Shown one piece after another: positions 1 to 12,400 of a DNA stretch of 64,000 bases. A program made the translations under genes and the position numbers. Source of the DNA: Lineus longissimus (Eukaryota; Nemertea; Pilidiophora; Heteronemertea; Lineidae); contig NC_088309.1 of assembly GCF_910592395.1 (NCBI RefSeq), positions 12,652,599-12,716,598 of the forward strand, written 5' to 3'. Each line of letters opens with the position of its first letter. Position 1 is the first letter of the stretch. Under the pieces are notes generated by a model that saw only the letters and a list, made by a program, of their open reading frames with translations, had not been told where the DNA came from and made no database searches.

Positions 1-49
1 GTACTCAATAACACTTGTGATCCAAAATTTAACTGAAAGATTAAAATAT

Positions 50-486
50 TTACCTTCTATTGTTGCCACTATTGCGAGAGTTGCCATACGAACTTCGACG
101 ATTGTCTCTCCGCCCTCCCTGCCTATTGTCTCGCCGATTTCCATCATTCCGTCTGCCACCACCTTCATACCCGTCTCGTCCGCCATCACGATAACCACCA
201 TACCCATCACGCACATCATCTCTGCGCCTCCCACCATCATAGAGGTCATCCCTGCCCCTGGTCCCACGGTCTCGCTGCCGATATCCATCATTTCTCCGCC
301 AGCTGCTGTTCTCCTCGTCGCCAGGACTCCCCTCGTTCCTCTGCTCCCCATTCTGTTGGTCCAAGCCATCACTTTGATATGTCTGGTCGAGCCGGACATC
401 ACCACTCAAACGGGCGTCCCCACCAGAATATCCTCTGCTCCCATCCTCAGACTCATTGAAGCCATACTCACGAGGAGACATCTCAT
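50..486 (-). CDS. Exon 20: arginine/glycine-rich C-terminal tail
   Basis: The acceptor is ATTTTCAG and the phase matches exon 19. The exon begins DEMSPREYGFNESEDGSRGY and becomes very rich in Arg, Gly, Asp and Asn, for example DGGRDGYEGGGRRNDGNRR. It ends with RR and a TAA at 52-50. The same bases form a good donor (AAG|GTAAAT, exon end at 54), so the protein may stop here or continue outside the window. Confidence 0.82.
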
Positions 487-3400
487 CTGAAAATATCATC
501 ACCTTATTTTCAACCCAACCTTTACCTCCAAAAATTGCCCCTAGAACCTCACAAACTATATCATCTGACAAGCTACCCAGTATTAAAAACATTAAAGGGG
601 ATTTCGCAAGACCAGCCTACTGTTGACATATTCTGGGCAGTGAAAATACACCTTCTCATTTCCTGTTTAAAAGTCTGGCACATATCAGTTAGCTAGATTT
701 GGCCTGATGAACAGGTGGACAACAGAGCCTGCAATAGGACTTGCGTATGACTTGATGAAGCATCAATTACTTTGACACCGACTGAGGCACAGGAGTCAGG
801 AAGGGCATTGTATTGCTTGTAAGAAATTGGCTTTAAGGATTTAATTAACAAATGAAATGGTCAATCACTTATGCAGACAAGACAATTTAAAACACCACTA
901 ATTTGCAAGGAGAAAACTGTCATTACCCAACAAAATGATTGTTAATCAAAAATGTTGTACCGGTCTTATCATCAATATGAATTTTTACATGATTTTGTTC
1001 TTTTTGTTGTAAATTTCATTGTAATATCCACATTGATTTGGCTGCCCATACCGGTTTCCCTTATATACACTCAACAGTACCTTTTTTCCAGTTAGACCTG
1101 GCTAGAGCAAAAACTTTTCAGTTAGACCTGGCCAGAACATAGACTTTTCAGTTAGACCTGGCCAGAACATAGACTTCAGTTAGCTTGGCTAGAACATAGT
1201 CTTTTCAATTAGACCTGGCTAGAACAAAGAATTTCCTGTTAGTCCTGGTTTGAACAAAGACTTTCACGTTAGACCTGGCAAAAACCTAGACTTTCCCATT
1301 AGACCTGGCTAAAACATTGACTTCTCAGTTAGCCTGGCTACAACATAGACCTTCCACTTAGACCTGGCTAGAACTAAGACTTTTCAGGTAGACCTGGCTT
1401 GAACATAAATTTTCCAGTGAGACTTTTCTAGAACATAGACTTTCCAATTAGACCCGGCTAGAACAAAGACTTTCCATCAGACCTTGCTGAACATAGACTT
1501 TTCCGTTGACCTGGCTAGAACATTGATTTTCCACTAAGCCTGGCTATAGCATAGACTTTCCAGTTAGACCTCGCTGGAACAAAGAATTTCCAGTATAAAG
1601 ACCTGGCTAGAAAAAAGAATTTTCAGTAAGACCTGGCTAGAACATTGACTTTCCAGTATAAAGACCTGGCTACTAGAACATAGACTTACCCATCATATTA
1701 GTTTCTCCCTCTGATGGCCAATCAGCCGCATCATTTTGCTGCTGTCCCATTGAGGGCACCATATACACTGGACCAGAACCAGGTTTGAAGCCATAGTTCT
1801 CACACTGGAACACCCCAGGATTATACTGGGGCACACCATCAGGGACCACAGGGCCTCGGGTTCGAGCCTGCTGGCCTTGGCGCTGATATAGTTGAGGATT
1901 AGCACCAAATGGCATAACTGGTTGGAGGATCTTTGGCGGGCCTCGACCCTGCTGTGTGTATTCTTGGTCAGTGCCACCGTAACCACAACGAGCATCTTGT
2001 CTTGGCGAAGTTCGTGGTGTACGTTTCCCTTTCTTCTTTTTCTCTGCAAAAAGAAAGAGCTAGGTAAGATAATAAAACAAACTATTACTACTGACTGCAG
2101 ATGAATGTATCCCTCAAACCTTCAAGGAGACACCAAGTATCCATTCTATTTCAACAACACACTGTGAGTGGCCTTGGAGCAGCAATTAACACTATATCAG
2201 GATATCTGCAAGACTTTGGTCTGTTTCTTGTATCACTTGTAACATGTAATCATGCCATTTAAGTAGCTTTTTCATGATTCATGGGTAAGCTCTCTCAATT
2301 TGGCAACAAGTTCCAGGGTTAACCACATTTTTCTCAAGCTATGCTTTCGTGTATACAGGGCTAGTTCAATTCAAAACGAAACGGCCAGGGTCACTGTGCT
2401 CACCAGTTGAACTTTGGATAAGAGATATGCTATTACAATTACAAAAGTGTGAACTTGAGATTGATTAAATCAAATTCAATTGGTTACATACTAGTATCAT
2501 GTGTTGTCTTAAAGATGTACTCATCATAGAAACTTCATGCCAATCTGGCCAGCAGTAAAGGAATAATAATAGCACTTTTCAGAATTTGGGCCCCCTGGTG
2601 GCTAAGTGAGCAATCACATCAGATTAAACTTTAATCCCCTGAGATCTCCTGACATACAAGGGTACACACAAACAGAATTTCAGGTCTACAGTCATTCAGT
2701 TAAGAAATGTATAAATATATATATATATATAAATGATGCTTATATAGCGCAGTATCCAGACAATTGTCCGCTCAATGCGCTTTACAATGGAAACACCAAC
2801 TCATCCAAAGGCCTCCCGAAAGAGGTGAGTTTTCAGAAGGACTCTGAATGAGTTAAGGTTGTCGCACAATCTCAGTCGTTCGGGTAGAGCATTCCAGAGC
2901 TGTGGGGCTGCGAGAGAGAAAGCCCGGTCACCGTATGATGGTACAACCGGCTTTGGACTCACCCGCAGCCTGACACACCCCTGCGATCGCAGGTCAAACG
3001 AGTGAGACTGCATGACAATGAGCTCGGAAATATAAGATGGAAAGTCCATTATGAGAACCTTGTACTGAATTCGCTGTGCTACCGGCAACCAGTGCAGTTC
3101 ACGGAGAATTGGAGTTATATGCACCGACTTCCGGCATCTGACTACCAGACGAGCAGCAGCGTTCTGCAATGGCCCCACTGTGATTGCGGGGAGACCAACA
3201 AGTAGGGAATTACAGAAATCCAGTCTCGAGGTTACCAGAAGCTGGGTGAACAAGCGAGTTGTATCTGCTGAGAGATACCTCCTGACTTTGCCTATGTTGT
3301 GTAGTGCCATATTCGCACGTTGTGGAGGAGACATGCTGCTTAAAGGCCATATATCAAGGTTTTTTGCCATTTTCTGCTGTAAGACAATTTCAAAAGTGTA

Positions 3401-6400
3401 CCTAACACTTTATACAATACAGAAAACCAAATGCAATTAGCTCCATCCATTTTGAAGATATAGCCAATTATGTGTTTGACAACTTGATTACCTAATCAGG
3501 CTAGCAACTGGCTTGTTAGAGCCAGGCGGCGGGTTCAGCAAAAGTTGTGATGTAGATCAGGTCATCTGTACATGTCATGCAATCATAAAAGCAGGAGGGC
3601 CTTAATTAATTATGCACACCTGGAAGTAATGTGTTTCATTCACTATGGTGTATTGTGTGGCTCCGAATTGTGTCAAGGATAGCACAAAGAACAATCGAAT
3701 GACGGATGGGACCCATTTTCATGAATTTCCAAAGCCAGTTGAACGAGAGAGGAGGAAGCTGTAGATTCGGAAGTGCAAACGTTTGGAGTGTTGGAAGCCT
3801 GGGCCTTCGGCCAAACTTTGCAGTGATCACTTTATCGATACGGATTATCACATGAAGCCGGATATCTGCATCCAACTGAATATTAAATGCCACTTGTTAA
3901 AAACAGCTGTTCCAACCATGTCAATTGCATTTTTATGCCCGAGGCTGCTGAGGTCGGTTGTTATACATAATGTGTAGGCCCTATTGGGGCCTGTGATACC
4001 GCATAGTGTCTTCTTGTGTTCCAGCCATAGCAAGGTGACAGCGACACAGGTCAGTGTCAGTGACAGCCACTGTCAATGACAGATTATTGTCATCTGACAT
4101 CTAGGCCTATCTAACGTTGCACGGCATTATATCGTCACGTCAAGATGATTGTGCATAATACCGTCACTTTTCAATAGTAGTTCAGCGTCATGACATAACT
4201 GGCGATACAACACTGACGAGGCGAAACAATATTGTGCAACATTAGTCTGTTCAAAAATCATACATGTTATGCATCTGCAACCGTCTATCAATGTCTTCTT
4301 TGCTATATCGGCAGGTCTGCAAATTGATTAACCACAAATTCTAATCACTTTCGTCCGAATGATCACTCTCATTATGATCTAGTGATATTAATGGCTCGAA
4401 CATGTACGGCTCAACGTTTAAATATCCTTCTGTATCGACCAAAACATCCTCAAATTCACTGCTCTCACTCTCTGAACTGTATGCGGAAGCCATCTTGCTT
4501 TGTTCTGACTGACCTGATCTACGTCATCAAAAAATCCCTAGCGGCCACATGTGGAACTAATCTAAAGTTGTGTGTGGTGGGAAATTCAAATAGTTTAAAA
4601 TTGAAAATTGAAATAACTAAATAATGACTTTATTATTAGAATTTTTTTAATGTCTGGGATCTTGTTTTTTTAACCCTCAACATATTTCATGAGTATCAAG
4701 CATGTTTTCAAACCTTGATATATGGCCTTTAAAAGTAAACAGGCTGTCAAAAATCACTCCAAGATTCCTTGCACAGTCAGATGGCTCAACAACACAATTC
4801 CACAACTCTGATTCCTTGGATATCCGGCAAGGAGCGAGTGTACATTGATCGTATAAACAGGAACACAGTCTTGTCATTATTGCATGTGAGATCATTCTCG
4901 CCCAGCCATCGGCTAATGTCAGTTGCACTTCCACTAATTGTCTCTACAGCGGCACATGCATTTGACAGAAGAACAGCCAAGTACTCTTGAGTATCGTCGG
5001 CATACAAGTGGTAGCCCCCATCGTGGTTGCCATCTGCACCACGTTCGAGAATGCCAGCCAAGGGGTTTGTGTAGAGGGAGAAAAGAACCGGTCCAAGAAC
5101 GGGTCGTGTGGAACACCGCAACTCAAGCCCACCGGACTTGATGTTTCTGTACCAATGCGAACACGCTGTGACCTGTTTGTCAGGTAGGAACGTATCCAAG
5201 ACAGCGCAATCCCCTCGACACCCATTGCTTGGAGACGACGTATGAGTATCTCGTGGTTGACAGTGTCAAAGGCAGTGCTGAGATCAAGGAGTACTAAAAG
5301 TACACATTTCCTCGATCCCAGTGCCCTGGCGATGTCATTATGGACCCGTAGGAGAGCAGTTTTGACACTATACCTTTCCCTGTAGGCCGACTGATACCTT
5401 GTCTGCAACCCATTTGTTCGTATATGTTCCATAAGCTGTTTCGAAACTACCTTTTCCAGGACCTTAGAAAGAAAGCTAAGGTTAGAGACTGGTCTAAAGT
5501 TCTTTAACACCTCGGCATCTAAAGATGCCTTCTTGAGAAGTGGGACAACAATGGCCTCCTTCCACTCCTCGGAAGATCCCTGATGAAAGAGACAGGTTGA
5601 TGATCTTGGTAAAGATTGGCAGCTTTTATGCCCCTGTCTTTTTTGGCTCACCGTCTAGGTGAGTCTATACAACACCGCAGTGTCCGTCGTCGTTGTACAA
5701 AAACACTGGCATGTTTCTCAACCGCTAGGGCTATGAACTTGAAACTTTGTAAACAGGACCCCCTAGGTCAGGTGACCTCTGACAATGAATTTCGGTCCAA
5801 TCTGATTCTTGACTTGGCCACCAGGGGGGGGCCAGAAGTGGAAACCTAAAAAGTGTGATATCTCTCTTATGAGTGAATCGTTTTCGATTTTTGTGGTAGG
5901 TTCTCCTAGCATGGATACATCACATATCATACGGGTTTTTGATTTGACCTAATTTTCAAGGTCACAGAGGTCAAATGGTGTCAATTGGCCATTTGAGTTT
6001 AACCCATATGTGCATGGCTACGGCCTACGCCGTAGACCAAACATAGGCTGAAATTGCATGGATACGGAATTCCCCGTATCGTTTTTAACAGTTCGAATTT
6101 ACCGCGCTAAAGGGAATTCCCCGGGAAATCCCTTCGTGACACCATTGTCTAAGTTCAGCATGGCCGTCCTGCCGATCTTTTGAGTAAAACTTCTGTAAAT
6201 TTTCGTGAATTTTCGCCGATTTAAGCCATGATTTGTCCAGGATCCTGTTCATGGTTGCCAAGGGATACTGTGGGAGTTGGATGACGCTGAAGAGTGTGTA
6301 TTTCTGTGTTTTTTTCAGGCTAAATAGCGGTGTTTTGTCCGGCTTTTTCCTTTACGTAGATGTTTGTGCTGCAGTTCAGTGTGTGTGTATGTTTTCCAGA

Positions 6401-9400
6401 ATGGTTTCCAGGCATTTTTCTTTCAGCAACTAACTACAGGTAAATTTGACAATTTTTCAGGGAAAAATTGGACTGCCATATAATTTTTAAAAGTCTGCTG
6501 TAGTAAAGTTATTGGATATTTTCCAAATATTTTTTCTGTATTGTGTAGCAAAGAGATGCCTCTGAAAGCAGCATACTTCACTTCTAACATTCTGTATCAA
6601 TAAAAATTTTTTATTGCACTCAGAAATGGGAACTTTTTTTTTTTTTTTCCCCCTGATTTCAAGTTGTCAAGTCTACCTCCACCTACATTCATGTAAAAAA
6701 TATTTCCCTTATTTTCTTTACAGATTCAGAAAGCCCCTTTTATACTCTTTCTAAATATATACACTTTGTAGGGTCTGTCGTTGTCAGAAAGTCCTTTTTT
6801 CCTCATTTTTGTATTTGGCATCAATTTATGCCGTGATGCCAGGTAATAGGCTTGCGCACGAAAGGGGTTTGGGGGCAGAAAATGGTTGCGCACTTATGGG
6901 TTAACTATGGCACGTTTCTTAACCGCAAAAGCCATCAACTTGAAATGTGATACACATGGCTCCCTATGTCATGTAACCACGGACAACGAATTTCGATCTG
7001 ATCTGATTCTTGACTTGGCCACAAGGAGGCCAAAACTAAAAAACGTAAAAAGACTTGCCCAAATTGACGTTGACAAGGCCTGAAGTGAACAATACAATGT
7101 GCAAAGTTCTCTATCCATGTTCAAGGAGGTGGACGAACAATATGTTGCCAAAGTGATCAAGGCGATGAAGTCAAAGCATTGCAGTCTTGACCCAGCGCCC
7201 ACGTCATTAGTCAAAAGATGCCCCAACCATAAAAGATGAACTTGCGGCCCTGGTGTTTGCTGCCTGTGCGGTGGACATAGCACTGAAACTTGATGCAGCA
7301 CAGGAGAAAATTGAAGAAGGAAATGCGTATCGGAAACTTTTGCATAGGGCCATTACCTGATCCGATTGAGCGGAAGGACAGTTGGCTTTGTGAAAAATCG
7401 GGGATGGATAAGTGACCTCCAACCATGTACAAGTACATTGTATACTGACACTAACTGATGGGGACAAGGTACAAGACCTCACCAAAAGGCTCATGACGGA
7501 TTATAAAGGGGGGAAAGCCTACAGTTCGTAATGGGTGAAAGAAATATTCATCTACCAAAGCCAGTCCAGCTTCAAAGCACTGCTTTTTGAAGGCAGAATA
7601 TTCCCGGTTTACAGTATTCAGAATTTCTTCAAGCCCCTATATTTGCCTTACCTTCTTCATGTACAAGATTGTTTATATCCATGAGGTCGTCAACATCAGA
7701 GTCGCAGAAAAGCTTGACATACAAGAAATCACCATCCTTCCTTAGCTGAAATTGGCAAACATCAACATCAAATTATATCTTAAATGGAAAATACCATTCA
7801 ACTGGTATGGTGAGACCACGCATTGATCTCAAACCGAACTATTTTCGTGAACAACCGCGTGCTGATTGGTTTAATACACGTGCATGACCAGTAGCGTATT
7901 TGACCTGGATTTTGATGAAAAATCGTATTAATAGGCCAAAATTGTACTAGTTGGCAGCCCTGTGCACCCATGTTGATGGATGGAGGGACAGACACTCTTC
8001 TGAATAGTTATTTTACCAGCTCTGCTGACTTTCATCAACTGAGCTAAAAATCTTTTGGTTTTTGGTTCCAAACTCAAAATTAAATCTGCATGGAAAGAGT
8101 TTTAATTAGATGCACTTAAGTCTCTGGCCTGATGAGTTAACTTATAATAGTCAGCGATCAACACATATATCAGTTGGTTGATAATAGCAAAAATATGCAA
8201 GCGAGTTTGCCTATTATATTTTGATGATAGTTGTATGAATCATTTTTTAATACCGGATCCTGATTTTGAGTACTTACAACTTGTGCTGTGAGCTCCTTGC
8301 CATGAGTGAGATCAGCAAACTTCTTCACTGCATCTTTAGAGAAAGCAGCAATGTCACCCTGGTAAATGCTACAATGAACAGCCTGGAATACATACAGGGA
8401 GAGTTAGAAGCAATTAGTATATTTGAAATGAAAGAAAAATAGATTATTTTATGTCTGAACATAAAGTGTACTCGGTTGAGTACAACACTTCTTAGCTAAG
8501 GTTTTTTAATCTGAACTCTTAACCAACTTTCGCAGAAGTTATATTTTCGTGGATTTCTTAGCGTAAATTCTTTTTTCACAAAAATCAACATTACTAAAAA
8601 AATTTTTATTGGTTAGCCTGTAGACCTGGGACTTGAGCCCAGGACCAGCCAACTGTTAGGCGGATGCTATAACCATCAATACTGATTGGTTTACTCCCGA
8701 AATGCGATGCCAGACAATTTTTAAGATACTGTATGAATGCTATTTAGTCAGTTGAAAGGCGGCTGTACGAAAGGTGACCATGGCATCTGACACCGTCTAT
8801 CCCCATACCTGGTGTGTGGAACTGAAGAATGAACTAGGTAGATATTTCAATTGTGATCTTTGCAGTCGTGCACTGATGCCAGTGTCCAGGAACCGAACTT
8901 TACATTTCTGAAACAAAACAACAATGTTAACACACAGATGAAACGGCCAGGGGTCATTGTGCTAACCGTATAGATATTTGGTGGTTAGGAATTCATCCTG
9001 GTTAAGAAACATGCTACATGTATAGTATATAGGTCAAACAAAAGTCGGTACGACATGTGATGTATCGTTGTTTTGAGTAAGTACCATAAAAATATCATTG
9101 AAAACAAGTCACTAATAAATGACCTTGAAAAGTAGGTCAATCATAAAATGAAATGGCCAGGGCCATTGTGCTCACCTCATGTGGAGGAAAGATGGATAAA
9201 GAGCATGGTATTGTGTCATGTAGTGTTAGGTTTGATGTAGGTCCAAGCAATTACAATTTCCCCAAAATGGCCAATTTACAGTACATTCGACCTCTGTGAC
9301 CTTGAAAAGTAGGTCAAATCAAAGAAGACCCGGGTGACACATTGAATGGTTGTTAGAATTAGATGTACCTATGATATAAAATTGGTGCCAATCGGGCAAG

Positions 9401-12400
9401 TCATTACTAGGAATAATGGCATTTTGAAGAATTTAGGATTTGGCCCCCTCCCTGGAGGCCAAACGGCAAATCAGATCGCACCAAACTTCGGTACCTGAGA
9501 TAACCTGACCAAGGGGTACTTAATTTGTGATCAATAGTCATTGCAGTTAAGAAACGTGCCATAGTTACGGCCTGACGGCGAATTTACGCCATTTGACCTC
9601 TGTGACCTTGACAAGAAGGTCAAATTAAAAACCTGTGTGACATATACTGTATGGTGGTTAGATGTACCCATGATATCAAATTGGTGGCAATCGGGCAAGA
9701 AGTTAAGGAATAATCACATTTTTAAGGTTTTTGGATTTTGCCCCCTGGTGGTCAAGTGGTGAATCATATTGGACCAAACTTCAGTCCCTGAGATCACCTG
9801 ACTAAGGGGTAAATGTGTACCAAATTTGGTATCAATAGTCATTGCAGTTTAGAAACGTGCCATCGTTACATCCTAACGGCCAATTTACACCATTTGACCT
9901 CTGTGACCTTGAAAAGGAGGTCAAATCAAAAACCCGGAGGATATATGATGCACCTTTGCTAGAAGTACCTACCATATTTTTTTCAAAATTTCCCGATTAC
10001 TATTAAGGGAGATATTGCATATTTTCACTTTTAACGTTTGGCCCCCTGGTGGCCAAAGCATGAAACGAATCGGACCAAAACTTGGTCTCCAAGGTGTCAT
10101 TACATAAGGGTACATGTGTATCAAGTTTCAACTCAATAGCTCTTACAGTTACGAAACGTGCCCTGCTAACGGACGACGGACGACGACGACGACGACGACG
10201 ACGGACGACAGACGCCACGGTATGGGATAAGCTCACCTCTGCTAAGAGGTGAGCTAAAAAGGATGATATTTGATGCATCCTTGCTAGGAGAACCTACCAT
10301 AAAAATGTTATCGAAAAGGAGCGACTCATAAGAGAGATATCACACTTTTTAGGTTTCCACTTCTGGCCCCCTGGTGGCCAGATCGAGAATCAGATCAGAC
10401 CGAAATTTGGTGTCAGAGGTTACATGACATACAGAGTCATATGTACCAAATTTCAAGTTAGCTTTAGCGGTTAAGAAACGTGCCATAGTTACACTCAAAC
10501 GACCAATTCACTCCATTAGACCTCTGTGACCTTGAAAATTAGGTCAAATCAAAAACCCGTAGGATATGTGATGTAACCTTCTCGGAGTACCTACCATAAA
10601 AATATCACTGAAAACAAGTCATTATTAAGCAAGATATCACACTTTTTAGGTTTCCACTTCTGGCCACCTGGTGGCCAAGTCAAGAATCAGATCGGTCCAA
10701 AATTCATTGTCAGAGGTCACCTGAGACCTGGGGGGTTGCTGTGTACAAAGTTTCAAGTTCATAGCTCATGTGGTTAAGAAATGTGCCACTGTTTTTGAAA
10801 CAGGATACAGATGATGACGACGACGGACGACGGACACTGCGCTATTGTATAGACTCTCCTACGAAGAGCCAAAATGGAATAGAGCATAACAAATCATCTC
10901 AAATCTATTCACCACAAATTTTCCAGCCAACAATCTTTTTTTAGGAACATCATTCTGTTGCATATTCCTTTCCCTCACTGTACTGAACTATAATTTATTT
11001 CATCAGATTCGGTGCAACAATGCCACTTCACAACATCATGAGGGTGACAAATCGATGCTATTTCAATTTTGTATTGAATCAATTTGCAAGTCATTTATAA
11101 GTGCAGTATCTCTTCACATACATTGCTTACATTGTAAAATCTGTAACAAGTTCACATGCCTGCCATCAAATCATACAGTGATGGTCCAAAACTATACCCG
11201 GTATACAATAAAATCAGTTATGTACAATTTAGATTGCACTGATCAGAAAATTTGGCATGAAACTTCCTGCATCAGACCACTTAATAGCTACATACCGCCT
11301 GTTCACTGTTCTCAATTACTCGACACCTTCCCCACTTTTTCTTGAAGTTAGCCAAAATCAAGGAACCCATTTGTAGGTTGGTGCAGGGATTAGCATATGG
11401 CACGGACTCCCTGGAGCAAGATTAAATCACAAAAATAAAGAAAACATAAAATAAACACCAATCATTTACATTCCCGTTCATGTGTATGATTTTATAGAGC
11501 AGTCATTTCAAATGAAACAATCGGTGTTTGGGGTATGCTGAGACAACAAAACTCTCTTGGGAGTCACTCAATTAAGCTCCATTCCTCGGGAGTATTCATA
11601 TCGTAACATAGACCTTAAGCCTCTGGTTCTTATGTCTAATTAGTTTCAACAGCTCCTGATTAGGAGAATCATATTATAACTATCAAATAAATATTCACCA
11701 ACAATTTATCATCTTAGTGGAAATGTTTGGTAATAATTGAAACAAGTCTTAAACTACGGCACTGCTAAAATTATACAAACACAGATTCATCAAAACAAAC
11801 ATTCACCCATTTCACGGGTTGATAAATGCAGCAGGTGAGCAATTATGGATGATCCAATAGGGATAAGAACTATTTTGGGAACAATTTATTTAGTAATCTT
11901 ATTCTAAGCAAATTCATCATTAATCACACACTGAATTTGATAGAATCAATTCTTACATAAGGTCATCGTTGAATTTCTTGATCTCCTCTTGTTGCTCCGT
12001 ATTCTCACAAGCATAACACGCCCAAAATGAGCCGTCCTTCTGGAGAGGATGGTCAATGGTCAGCTTTATGAATTGTCCTGAAAAATAGAAACAACAGTCG
12101 ATATGTGTAACAGAGGGACTGGCATCTGAGCTGGTGTTTTGTGCTCGGCCACACTAGATGTACTTCACAAAGGACACTGAAAGATAGTGATTGATTCGAG
12201 AGCAAACTTTGCTTATGCTTGGCTGTTTAGACAATATCCAGATGAGTTGCTGTTGCACTGTAGGAGAAAACCTACGTTATCAAGAAGAGTCGCACTCTCT
12301 GTCTCTATCACCTCAGTATGCCAGGACTGACAGGTAATCACACATCACAATTTCACTGCCGCACCAATCAGAGACAATGCTTTATTATGTAAATAACATT

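Larger units (their letters stand above)
3340..4732. mobile_element. TTAA-flanked DNA transposon remnant with THAP domain (Kolobok-like)
   Basis: The element proper is 3344-4728 (1,385 bp), flanked by TTAA at 3340-3343 and 4729-4732. Its ends are inverted repeats identical for 19 bp (AGGCCATATATCAAGGTTT). A second inverted pair lies inside, around 3550 and 4510 (TGACCTGATCTAC). Removing it rejoins the two halves of LINE A. TTAA target sites together with a THAP protein are the known combination in Kolobok transposons. Confidence 0.85.

Noticed and set aside
17-490. Plus-strand Pro/Ile/Thr-rich ORF opposite exon 20
   Set aside because: Mirror image of the RG-rich exon; composition is explained entirely by the antisense strand.
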